Below, one piece after another: positions 56,682 through 64,000 of a stretch of DNA of 64,000 bases (its first letter is position 1; each line of letters starts with the position of its first letter). The stretch lies in assembly GCF_001584145.1 (NCBI RefSeq), contig NZ_CP013232.1:4774001-4838000 (forward strand), given 5' to 3'. This DNA comes from Collimonas fungivorans (GTDB lineage: Bacteria; Pseudomonadota; Gammaproteobacteria; Burkholderiales; Burkholderiaceae_D). A program made the position numbers and the translations under genes. Under the pieces are notes generated by a model that was not told where the DNA came from, did no database searches, and saw only the letters and a list, made by a program, of their open reading frames with translations.

Positions 56682-57755
56682 TCAGAAACTGCGCGGATAC
56701 GATCCCAGCAGCTTGTAGAACGCCGCATTCTGTTGCAGCTCGTCCAGTGCCTTGGCGACCTTGTCGTCGGCTGCGTGCCCTTCGACGTCGACATAGAAAT
56801 AGTATTCCCACGCACCCATGCGCGCCGGTCGCGACTCAAAGCGGGTCATCGACACGCCATGCTTGGCGAGCGGCGCCAGCAGCTTGTAGACAGCGCCAGC
56901 CTTGTTCGCCACCGACAGCACCAACGACGTCTGGTCCTTGCCGCTGGCGCCGTTCTGCAGCCGGCCCACCACGGCAAAACGGGTGCGGTTGTGCGGGTCG
57001 TCCTGGATATTTGCGCTGACCACCTGCAAGTCGTATTTCTGCGCCGCCATCTCGCCGGCAATTGCCGCCACGGTATCATTTTCGCTGGCCATGCGCGCCG
57101 CTTCGGCGTTCGACGCTACCGCCTGCCGTTCGATGCTCGGGTAGTGCTGGTTGAGCCAGGCATTGCATTGCGCCAGCGCTTGCGAATGGGCGCAGATGCG
57201 GGCAATGCCGGCCATCGTGCCTTCCTTGGTCATCAGGCTGTGATGCACCGGGATCGACACTTCGCCGCTGATGTTGAGCGTGGTTTGCAGCAGCAGGTCG
57301 AGGGTGCGGTTGATCACGCCTTCCGAGGAATTTTCGATCGGGGCGACGCCGAAATCGGCGGTGCCGGCTTCGGTGGCGCGGAACACTTCGTCGATCGACA
57401 CGCAAGGCAGGCCTTCCACCGCGTGACCGAACTGCTGGTACACCGCTTGTTCGCTGAAGGTGCCGGCCGGGCCCAGATAGGCCACCGTCACGCGCTTTTC
57501 CAGCGCGCGGCAAGCCGACATCACTTCGCGGAAAATGGTTTGTACATCGGCGCCTTGCAGCGGTCCCGGATTGCGCTCGGCAACCTTGAGCAAGACCTGC
57601 GCCTCGCGTTCCGGACGAAACACGGGGGCATTGGTCTCGGCCTTGACGTGGCCGACCTCTTGCGCGATTTTCGCGCGGCGGTTCAGCAAGGCCAGGATTT
57701 CGGCGTCAATGGCGTCGATCTGCTGACGCAAGGGTAGGAGTTTGTCTTCGCTCAT
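56682..57755 (-). CDS. pheA: Bifunctional chorismate mutase / prephenate dehydratase
   Basis: 357 residues. The N-terminal 90 residues are an AroQ chorismate mutase (LRQQIDAIDAEILALLNRRAKIA). The dehydratase follows (YLGPAGTFSEQAV, FGVAPIENSSEG with the catalytic Thr region). A C-terminal ACT domain with the ESRP motif is the phenylalanine feedback site. It turns chorismate into phenylpyruvate. It sits between serC and hisC. Confidence 0.96.
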   Translation of the reverse strand: MSEDKLLPLRQQIDAIDAEILALLNRRAKIAQEVGHVKAETNAPVFRPEREAQVLLKVAERNPGPLQGADVQTIFREVMSACRALEKRVTVAYLGPAGTFSEQAVYQQFGHAVEGLPCVSIDEVFRATEAGTADFGVAPIENSSEGVINRTLDLLLQTTLNISGEVSIPVHHSLMTKEGTMAGIARICAHSQALAQCNAWLNQHYPSIERQAVASNAEAARMASENDTVAAIAGEMAAQKYDLQVVSANIQDDPHNRTRFAVVGRLQNGASGKDQTSLVLSVANKAGAVYKLLAPLAKHGVSMTRFESRPARMGAWEYYFYVDVEGHAADDKVAKALDELQQNAAFYKLLGSYPRSF

Positions 57756-57799
57756 GTTTGTTTCTATCTCTGGTTCTGCTAATTAGCCTGGCGCCCCGG

Positions 57800-58906
57800 T
57801 TAGCCGCGCTGTTTTTCAAATTCCTGCAGATACGCCACCAGCGCCTGCACGCCCTCCAAAGGCATGGCGTTATAGATCGAAGCGCGCATGCCGCCCACCG
57901 ATTTATGGCCCTTCAGCTGCAGCAAACCCCGTTCCTTGGCGCCGTTCAGGAAGGATTCGTTAAGAGCTTCATCGGCCAGGAAGAAAGGCACGTTCATGCG
58001 CGAGCGGCAGCTGCTGGCAATCTTGGTGCGGTAAAAATCGGTGGCATCCAGGTAGTCGTACAACAAGGCCGCCTTGGCGATATTGCGTTGTTCCATCGCG
58101 GCGACGCCGCCCTGCTTCTTGAGCCACTGGAACACCAGTCCGGCGATATAGATCGCATAGGTCGGCGGCGTGTTGTACATGGAATCGTTGTCGGCCACGA
58201 TCTTCCAGTTGAAGGCTGAAGGACAGGCCGGCAAGGCGTGGCCGAGCAAGTCCTCGCGCACCACTACCAGGGTCAGTCCCGCCGGCCCGATATTTTTTTG
58301 CGCGCCGCCGTAGATCACGCCATATTTGGAAACGTCCACCACGCGCGACAGGATATGCGACGACATGTCGGCCACCAGCGGCGCGTTGCCGGTTTCAGCT
58401 GCGATGTCTGGCGTGAACTGGTATTCGACGCCGTCGATGGTTTCATTGGTGCAGAGATGGACGTAAGCCGGATCCTTGGACAGCTGCCAGCTGTCGCGCT
58501 CGGGAATCTGCGCGAAATGACTGTCTTCGGACGAAGCGGCGACATTGACGTTACCGTAGCGCCGCGCTTCTTTCAGCGACTTGGTCGACCAGGACCCGGT
58601 ATTGATGTAATCGCTAGTCGCAGGCTGTGCCCGGCCGCCGCGGCCCAGCAGGTTGAGCGGCACGATCGCGTTCTCGGCAATCGCCCCGCCTTGCATGAAC
58701 AGCAGCTTGTAATTGTCCGGCACCGCGAAGAGTTCGCGGAAATCGTGCTGCGCCGCCGCCAGGATAGACATGAACTCTTTACCACGATGACTCATTTCCA
58801 TCACGGACATGCCGCTGCCTTGCCAGTCCAGCATTTCGGCGGCAGCTTGCTGCAGCACCTCTTTCGGTAACACAGCAGGGCCAGCAGAAAAATTATAGAT
58901 AGGCAT
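57800..58906 (-). CDS. serC: Phosphoserine aminotransferase
   Basis: 368 residues. [15 protein letters not shown] start, SHRGKEF, and [19 protein letters not shown] with the PLP lysine mark SerC. It serves serine synthesis and, through 4-phosphohydroxythreonine, pyridoxal phosphate synthesis. First gene of the serC-pheA-hisC-tyrA-aroA run, 44 bases before pheA. Confidence 0.96.
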   Translation of the reverse strand: MPIYNFSAGPAVLPKEVLQQAAAEMLDWQGSGMSVMEMSHRGKEFMSILAAAQHDFRELFAVPDNYKLLFMQGGAIAENAIVPLNLLGRGGRAQPATSDYINTGSWSTKSLKEARRYGNVNVAASSEDSHFAQIPERDSWQLSKDPAYVHLCTNETIDGVEYQFTPDIAAETGNAPLVADMSSHILSRVVDVSKYGVIYGGAQKNIGPAGLTLVVVREDLLGHALPACPSAFNWKIVADNDSMYNTPPTYAIYIAGLVFQWLKKQGGVAAMEQRNIAKAALLYDYLDATDFYRTKIASSCRSRMNVPFFLADEALNESFLNGAKERGLLQLKGHKSVGGMRASIYNAMPLEGVQALVAYLQEFEKQRG

Positions 58907-59034
58907 GATGAATAGCGTCAGATAAAGAAGTGAAACAGGAGTGAAACCGAGAACCGAGATTGACTACGAACCAACAGATGGCGTTACTGTGCTGCTGCAA
59001 ATGTTCCAACTTAGCTATTCAAACTGAAAATCAT

Positions 59035-59064
59035 GCGCACCCCGGCTTGCGGGCCGGGGCGCGC
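59035..59064 (-). terminator. GC-rich hairpin after gyrA
   Basis: gcgcaccccggc pairs with gccggggcgcgc (one mismatch) 9 bases beyond the gyrA stop. The tail is only weakly T-rich, so termination may be partial and some gyrA transcripts may reach serC. Confidence 0.5.
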
Positions 59065-59072
59065 TACTTTCT

Positions 59073-61736
59073 TTACTCCGCTGCCGGATCGGAGGCCGGA
59101 GCGCCACCTTCTTCGGTGCTGCCGCCAGCATCGGCGTCCGCTTCGGTTTCCACCTCAGCGTCAGATTCGACCACGCGCTGCAAACCGCTCAGCTTGGTGC
59201 CGTCTTCCACCGCGATCAGCGTGACGCCTTGGGTAGCGCGACCCATTTCGCGAATTTCCGCGACACGGGTGCGTATCAGGACGCCGCCGGTGGTGATCAG
59301 GATGATTTCGTCGCTAGGTTCCACCAACGTTGCCGCCACCACCTTGCCGTTGCGCTCGCTGGTCTGGATCGCGATCATGCCCTTGGTGCCGCGGCCGTGA
59401 CGCGTGTACTCGGTAATCGGAGTACGTTTGCCGAAGCCGTTTTCAGTCGCGGTCAACACCGATTGCTGTTCGTTTTCCGCGACCAGCAAGGCGATAACCT
59501 GCTGGCCTTCTTCCAGGTTCATGCCGCGCACGCCGCGCGCGGTGCGGCCCATCGGACGCACGTCGTTTTCATCGAAGCGCACTGCCTTGCCGGAATCGGA
59601 GAACAGCATGACGTCATGCTGGCCATCGGTCAGCGCGGCGCCGATCAGGAAATCGCCTTCATCCAGGTCGACCGCGATGATGCCGGCCTTGCGTGGATTG
59701 CTGAAGTCGGACAATGGCGTCTTCTTGACGGTGCCCAGGCTGGTCGACATGAAGACATAACGGTCTTCAGGGAAACTGCGGTTGGCGCCGGACAATGGCA
59801 GCACCACGGTGATCTTCTCGCCATCCTGCAGCGGGAACATGTTGACGATAGGCTTGCCGCGCGAATTGCGCGAACCCTGCGGCACTTCCCAGATCTTCAG
59901 CCAGTACAAGCGGCCGCGATTGCTGAAGCACAGGATGTAGTCGTGGGTATTGCCGACGAACAGCTGGTCGATCCAGTCGTCTTCCTTGGTCGCCATCGCT
60001 TGCTTTCCGCGGCCGCCGCGTTTTTGCGCGCGGTATTCGGAGACAGGCTGCGCTTTCATGTAGCCGGTATGCGACAAGGTCACCACCATGTCTTGCGGCG
60101 TGATCAGGTCTTCCGTGCCGAGATCGGTAGGATTGTGCTCGATCTGCGAACGGCGCTCATCCTTGTTGCCGATGCCGTATTCGTTCTTGGCAGCGGTCAT
60201 TTCGTCGGTGATGATGACGGTGACGCGTTCCGGCTTGGCCAGGATGTCCAGCAAGTCGGCGATCTGCGCCATCACGTCTTTGTACTCGTTGACGATCTTG
60301 TCTTGTTCCAGGCCGGTCAGGCGCTGCAAACGCATCTGCAGGATTTCCTGCGCCTGGTCGTCCGACAGCTTGTACAAGCCGTCAGCCTGGATGCCGTAAT
60401 GCTTGGGCAGGTTTTCCGGACGGAAGGATTCGATGCCGCCGATGTTTTCGTCGCCGGTGCGGGCCAGCATTTCGCGCACCATGGAAGAATCCCAGGCACG
60501 CGCCATCAGTTCGGATTTCGCCACCGGCGGCGTCGGCGCCGCCTTGATCAGAGCGATGAAATCGTCGATGTTGGCCAGCGCTACCGCCAGGCCTTCCAGC
60601 ACGTGACCGCGTTCGCGCGCCTTGCGCAGTTCGAACACAGTGCGGCGCGTGACCACTTCACGGCGGTGCGACAGGAAACATTCCAGCATCTGCTTCAGGT
60701 TCAGCAGCTTAGGCTGGCCATCCACCAGCGCCACCATGTTCATGCCGAAGGTGTCCTGCAGCTGGGTCTGCTTGTACAGATTGTTCAGCACCACCTCGGC
60801 CACTTCGCCGCGCTTGAGCTCGATCACCACGCGCATGCCGGACTTGTCCGACTCGTCGCGCAGGTCGGAAATGCCTTCCAGCTTCTTGTCGCGCACCAGT
60901 TCGGCGATGCGTTCCAGCAAGGCCTTCTTGTTTACCTGGTACGGCAGCTCGTCGATGATGATCGCGGTGCGGCCTTCGCGGCCGAACTCTTCGAAGTGGG
61001 TCTTGGCGCGCATCACCACACGGCCGCGGCCGGTGCGGTAACCATCGCGCACGCCGGAGACGCCGTAGATGATGCCGGCGGTCGGGAAGTCCGGCGCCGG
61101 AATGATTTCGATCAGCTCGTCAATAGTGCAATCGGCGTTGCGCAATACGTGCAGTGCGCCATCGATCACTTCAGTCAGGTTGTGCGGCGGAATGTTGGTC
61201 GCCATGCCGACCGCGATGCCGGACGAGCCGTTGATCAGCAGGTTAGGGATGCGCGTCGGCAGCACCGACGGCTCTTTTTCCTTGCCGTCGTAGTTGGGCA
61301 CGAAGTCGACGGTTTCCTTGTCGAGGTCGGCCAGCAGTTCGCCGGCGATCTTGTCCAGGCGGCACTCGGTGTAACGCATCGCTGCGGCGCCGTCGCCGTC
61401 GATCGAACCGAAGTTGCCCTGGCCGTCGACCAGCATGTAGCGCAGCGAGAAAGGCTGCGCCATGCGCACCAGCGTGTCGTAGATCGATGCGTCGCCGTGC
61501 GGGTGGTATTTACCCATGGTCTCACCGACCACGCGCGCGCACTTCACGAACGGGCGGTTCCAGACATTGTTCATTTCGTGCATCGCGAACAAGACCCGGC
61601 GATGCACCGGCTTGAGGCCGTCACGCACATCCGGCAGCGCACGGCCGACGATCACGCTCATCGCGTAATCGAGATAGCTCTTGCGCATTTCTTCTTCGAG
61701 GGAAATTGGGATTGTTTCTTTAGCGAATTGATCCAT
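59073..61736 (-). CDS. gyrA: DNA gyrase subunit A
   Basis: 887 residues. The N-terminal breakage-reunion domain has the catalytic Tyr122 (AAAMRYTE). The C-terminal beta-pinwheel has the GyrA box QKRGGRGK and ends in an acidic tail ([16 protein letters not shown]). It introduces negative supercoils with GyrB. At the quinolone pocket it reads GDASIYD: alanine at position 83 (serine in E. coli), with Asp87 kept. Start ATG at 61736; a palindrome lies 45 bases upstream. Confidence 0.98.
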   Translation of the reverse strand: MDQFAKETIPISLEEEMRKSYLDYAMSVIVGRALPDVRDGLKPVHRRVLFAMHEMNNVWNRPFVKCARVVGETMGKYHPHGDASIYDTLVRMAQPFSLRYMLVDGQGNFGSIDGDGAAAMRYTECRLDKIAGELLADLDKETVDFVPNYDGKEKEPSVLPTRIPNLLINGSSGIAVGMATNIPPHNLTEVIDGALHVLRNADCTIDELIEIIPAPDFPTAGIIYGVSGVRDGYRTGRGRVVMRAKTHFEEFGREGRTAIIIDELPYQVNKKALLERIAELVRDKKLEGISDLRDESDKSGMRVVIELKRGEVAEVVLNNLYKQTQLQDTFGMNMVALVDGQPKLLNLKQMLECFLSHRREVVTRRTVFELRKARERGHVLEGLAVALANIDDFIALIKAAPTPPVAKSELMARAWDSSMVREMLARTGDENIGGIESFRPENLPKHYGIQADGLYKLSDDQAQEILQMRLQRLTGLEQDKIVNEYKDVMAQIADLLDILAKPERVTVIITDEMTAAKNEYGIGNKDERRSQIEHNPTDLGTEDLITPQDMVVTLSHTGYMKAQPVSEYRAQKRGGRGKQAMATKEDDWIDQLFVGNTHDYILCFSNRGRLYWLKIWEVPQGSRNSRGKPIVNMFPLQDGEKITVVLPLSGANRSFPEDRYVFMSTSLGTVKKTPLSDFSNPRKAGIIAVDLDEGDFLIGAALTDGQHDVMLFSDSGKAVRFDENDVRPMGRTARGVRGMNLEEGQQVIALLVAENEQQSVLTATENGFGKRTPITEYTRHGRGTKGMIAIQTSERNGKVVAATLVEPSDEIILITTGGVLIRTRVAEIREMGRATQGVTLIAVEDGTKLSGLQRVVESDAEVETEADADAGGSTEEGGAPASDPAAE

Positions 61737-61780
61737 TAGCGAGTCGGCGAGTCTTTACTTAGGTTGATCGATCACAGATA

Positions 61781-61797
61781 TCTATATCCGATATAGA
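61781..61797. promoter_or_regulatory. Perfect palindrome in the gyrA upstream region
   Basis: TCTATATC - c - GATATAGA, 45 bases upstream of the gyrA start. It contains TATA-like words that could be the gyrA -10 box. The 303-base gap between gyrA and the divergent OmpA-family gene (61737-62039) shows nothing else I can support. Confidence 0.4.
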
Positions 61798-62039
61798 CCA
61801 GCATTCAGAGCCGCAATCGCCGCGCATGGCCGGCTGCTGCTCGGAACACTGGTAATAAGACGTATGATTTTAGCACGCGGGGACGCCGGTTCCGGCTTTT
61901 CAGAGGCGCGATGAAATCCCGGGTATCAGGGCCGAAAAACTGCTCGCCGGAAAAAATATGTTTAAATGCCGCCTTGCCCGGTAATCAGGCGATTCCTAAA
62001 AACAATCCTGCCTTTACCATTTCTATCAGGAAACAATTT

Positions 62040-62720
62040 ATGCGTCATACCATCGCGCTGAGCCTATTGCTGGGTTCAGCCCTCGTCTTTGCGTCCCATC
62101 CAGGCTTTGCCCAATCCGCCGCATCCCAAGCCGCCCCTGAAACGAGTGCTTATGTGCACGATGGAAACGGTCCCGTCGTCCGCAGCCAGGACGGTTTGTG
62201 CTGGCGCTCCGGTTATTGGGACCAGAATGATGCGGTCACCGGTTGCGACGGCGCCCTGGTGGCGCCGGTGATGAAAGCCAGCGCGCCTGCCCTGGTCGCC
62301 GATCCGATGATCGCCAGCAATGAAGTTGCACCGGCAATTGCGGCCCAGCAATGCGATGTTGGCGTAACGCTGGCGAGCGACCAGAGTTTCAGTTTCGGCA
62401 AGGCAACCCTGACCAAGGCGGCCAAGCAACGCATCGACCAGCAGATTATTGCCAAATTGACAAACTGCGCCAGCACGAGACTCATATTAGTCACCGGCCA
62501 TACCGATCGCCTTGGCTCGGAAGCTTATAACCGGAAATTGTCGATGCAGCGCGCCAGCAACGTTGCCAGCTATTTGAAGAGCAAGGGTGTCTCTAACCAA
62601 ATAGAAACCGCCGGCGCCGGTGCATCCGATCCGGCATTGCAGTGCAGCAACAAACTGAGCCGTAAAAAACTGGTCAGCTGCCTGGCCCCGAATCGTAGAG
62701 TCGTAATAAAAACGCAATAA
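62040..62720 (+). CDS. OmpA-family protein, cysteine-rich paralogue
   Basis: 226 residues. Signal peptide (HTIALSLLLGSALVFASHPGFAQ), then an N-terminal module SAYV-DG-GPVVR..DGLCWRSGYW...GCDG shared with the next gene. A C-terminal OmpA/Pal-like peptidoglycan domain follows (VTGHTDRLGSEAYNRKLS ... NRRVVI), with the conserved Asp and Arg. Extra cysteines lie in QQCDV, TNCAS, LQCSNK and VSCLAP. No beta-barrel is evident. It probably links peptidoglycan to the envelope. ATG 62040 has an AGGAAA ribosome site; an in-frame start 129 bases upstream is not supported. Confidence 0.85.
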   Translation: MRHTIALSLLLGSALVFASHPGFAQSAASQAAPETSAYVHDGNGPVVRSQDGLCWRSGYWDQNDAVTGCDGALVAPVMKASAPALVADPMIASNEVAPAIAAQQCDVGVTLASDQSFSFGKATLTKAAKQRIDQQIIAKLTNCASTRLILVTGHTDRLGSEAYNRKLSMQRASNVASYLKSKGVSNQIETAGAGASDPALQCSNKLSRKKLVSCLAPNRRVVIKTQ

Positions 62721-63005
62721 AATTAAAATAAAATAGATAGTTTTCTTGCGTCGATGTAAGATGTCGCCCGTGGTGATGTTTTCATAATGTTATGTTGTAT
62801 GAAAACAACGAAGCAGGCAAAACGTGAGCTGGATCATTTGGCATCCTTCGCTAGCGCTTGAAGCCTGTGGCAGAATGGTGGTCAAGTTCATTGCGTGTGG
62901 TCAATCCCACATGTAACGGCCTGAACCACGTGATACTATCCAATTTTTGATGTCGTATATTAGTTGCGCAGTTAATCTGCGGATATCTCAACCGAGAGGA
63001 GAAAC

Positions 63006-63641
63006 ATGAATAAATTAGCAAAACTCGTCTTCGCTGCGTCCGCAGTCGTCGCACTCTCTGCCTCCGCGCAGGAAATCAAAGATATCCAGGCGGCTACTCC
63101 TAACAGCGCCTACGTGCAAGATGCACGCGGTGTAATCGCACGTGACCCGTACGGTCTGTGCTGGCACACCGGCTACTGGACACCAGCTGACTCGGTTCCA
63201 GGTTGCGACGGCGAAATCGCTCAAGCTGCTCCAGCACCAGCTGCTCCAGCTCCAGCACCAGTCGTTCCAGCACCTGCTCCAGTTTCGCAAAAGGTTACTT
63301 TTGCTGCTGACGCATTCTTTGACTTCGACAAAGCTGTCCTGAAGCCAGAAGGCAAAGCCAAGCTGGATGACCTGACATCGAAACTGGGCGCAATCAACCT
63401 GGAAGTCATCATCGCTGTTGGTCACACTGACTCGATCGGTTCCGTTGCTTACAACCAGAAGCTGTCGGTTCGCCGCGCTGAAGCTGTCAAGGCATACCTG
63501 GTACACAAGGGTGTCGAAGCTAACCGTGTTTACACCGAAGGCAAGGGCAAGTCGCAACCAGTCGCTGACAACAAGACTGCTGCTGGCCGCGCTAAAAACC
63601 GTCGCGTTGAAATCGAAGTTGTTGGTACACGTACCAACTAA
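63006..63641 (+). CDS. ompA: OmpA family protein (beta-proteobacterial short form)
   Basis: 211 residues. Signal peptide (KLAKLVFAASAVVALSASA), the two-cysteine module SAYVQD..YGLCWHTGYW..GCDG, an Ala-Pro-rich linker (about residues 75-93), and the OmpA domain FDFDKAVLKPEGKAKLDDL, GHTDSIGSVAYNQKLS, NRRVEIEV. The form matches the Bordetella/Burkholderia OmpA-like porin-associated proteins, which bind peptidoglycan. A strong GAGAGGAG ribosome site, biased codons and a strong terminator suggest high expression. Confidence 0.94.
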   Translation: MNKLAKLVFAASAVVALSASAQEIKDIQAATPNSAYVQDARGVIARDPYGLCWHTGYWTPADSVPGCDGEIAQAAPAPAAPAPAPVVPAPAPVSQKVTFAADAFFDFDKAVLKPEGKAKLDDLTSKLGAINLEVIIAVGHTDSIGSVAYNQKLSVRRAEAVKAYLVHKGVEANRVYTEGKGKSQPVADNKTAAGRAKNRRVEIEVVGTRTN

Positions 63642-63660
63642 TCGATTCAAACTCGATCAG

Positions 63661-63686
63661 AACCCCGCCTCGGCGGGGTTTTTTTT
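63661..63686 (+). terminator. Rho-independent terminator of ompA
   Basis: aaccccgcc - tc - ggcggggtt with a T8 run, 19 bases after the stop. Confidence 0.93.
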
Positions 63687-63776
63687 CGCACAAAAACAAG
63701 AGCCGCGCGCCAACTCGGAAACTTTCGGCGATGGTTTTTAATCAGACAACAAACCGCAACACCGTACTTTCCAGCT

Positions 63777-64000
63777 ATGATTCAACCTATGAACGCAGAC
63801 CCATCAGAACTCAAGAAATTCAGCGACCTGGCCCACCGGTGGTGGGATCCCGAATCCGAATTCCGCCCTCTGCATGAGATCAATCCCTTGCGCCTGGAGT
63901 GGATCAACTCGCGCGCCGCGCTGGCCGGCCAGCAGGTACTGGATATCGGCTGCGGCGGCGGCATCCTGGCGGAATCCATGGCGCGCAAAGGCGCTACCGT
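63777..64000 (+). CDS. ubiG: Ubiquinone biosynthesis O-methyltransferase (5' part)
   Basis: The first 74 residues of UbiG are present; the gene runs off the window. [19 protein letters not shown] and [12 protein letters not shown] are the UbiG opening, and VLDIGCGGG is the SAM-binding motif I. It performs both O-methylations in ubiquinone synthesis. Start at ATG 63777 or, four codons later, 63789. It follows the ompA terminator, as in many Burkholderiales. Confidence 0.92.
   Translation, partial: MIQPMNADPSELKKFSDLAHRWWDPESEFRPLHEINPLRLEWINSRAALAGQQVLDIGCGGGILAESMARKGAT

Overview
The window looks like a chromosomal segment of a betaproteobacterium in the order Burkholderiales. Collimonas or a close Oxalobacteraceae relative is my best guess. 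This rests on the block gyrA-serC-pheA-hisC-tyrA-aroA-cmk-rpsA-ihfB-lapA-lapB, the ompA-ubiG linkage next to gyrA, high GC throughout, and giant YadA-like adhesins with an ESPR-type signal peptide. The species assignment is inference.

Region by region. (1) 1-3.4 kb: the tail of an unknown gene, an unknown secreted protein, then groES-groEL behind a perfect CIRCE operator. (2) 3.6-6.2 kb: the methionine ABC transporter metN-metI-metQ; metI has an odd start with a 16-codon upstream frame, a T7 run and a TGATG junction. (3) 6.3-31.3 kb, minus strand: an adhesin island. A DUF4019-like secreted protein is followed by a 3431-residue trimeric autotransporter adhesin (TAA), a 56-codon small frame with a strong ribosome binding site, and two 2.04-kb-codon TAA paralogues in tandem. 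Their stalks are Ser/Thr-rich repeats whose unit lengths are 11, 14 or 18 residues. An AT-rich, gene-poor 1.1-kb region with a 24-bp palindrome lies upstream. (4) 31.3-40.3 kb: a YlqF/RbgA-type GTPase and an HDAC-family deacetylase (minus); a moxR-DUF58-transglutaminase-mltB cluster (plus) whose transglutaminase gene has a one-base frameshift; yaeQ and a DUF1415 gene. (5) 40.6-46.5 kb: a small HTH protein, cysM, a ComEA-like protein, and an envelope cluster rfaE1-ugd-lapB-lapA. (6) 46.7-61.7 kb, minus: ihfB, rpsA, cmk, a SWIM/SNF2 helicase, aroA, tyrA, hisC, pheA, serC, gyrA. (7) 62-64 kb, plus: two OmpA-family proteins sharing an N-terminal two-cysteine module, and the start of ubiG.

How the genes fit together. 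The right half is core metabolism: aromatic amino acids, serine/PLP metabolism, translation, topology and LPS precursor supply with its control. The left third is a surface-adhesion locus likely to vary in length by recombination. Short palindromes of a GTAGGGTGGGCA family occur between genes at several places, and a GGGGTCAGAGT palindrome follows groEL. No tRNA, rRNA, CRISPR array, transposase or prophage gene was seen.
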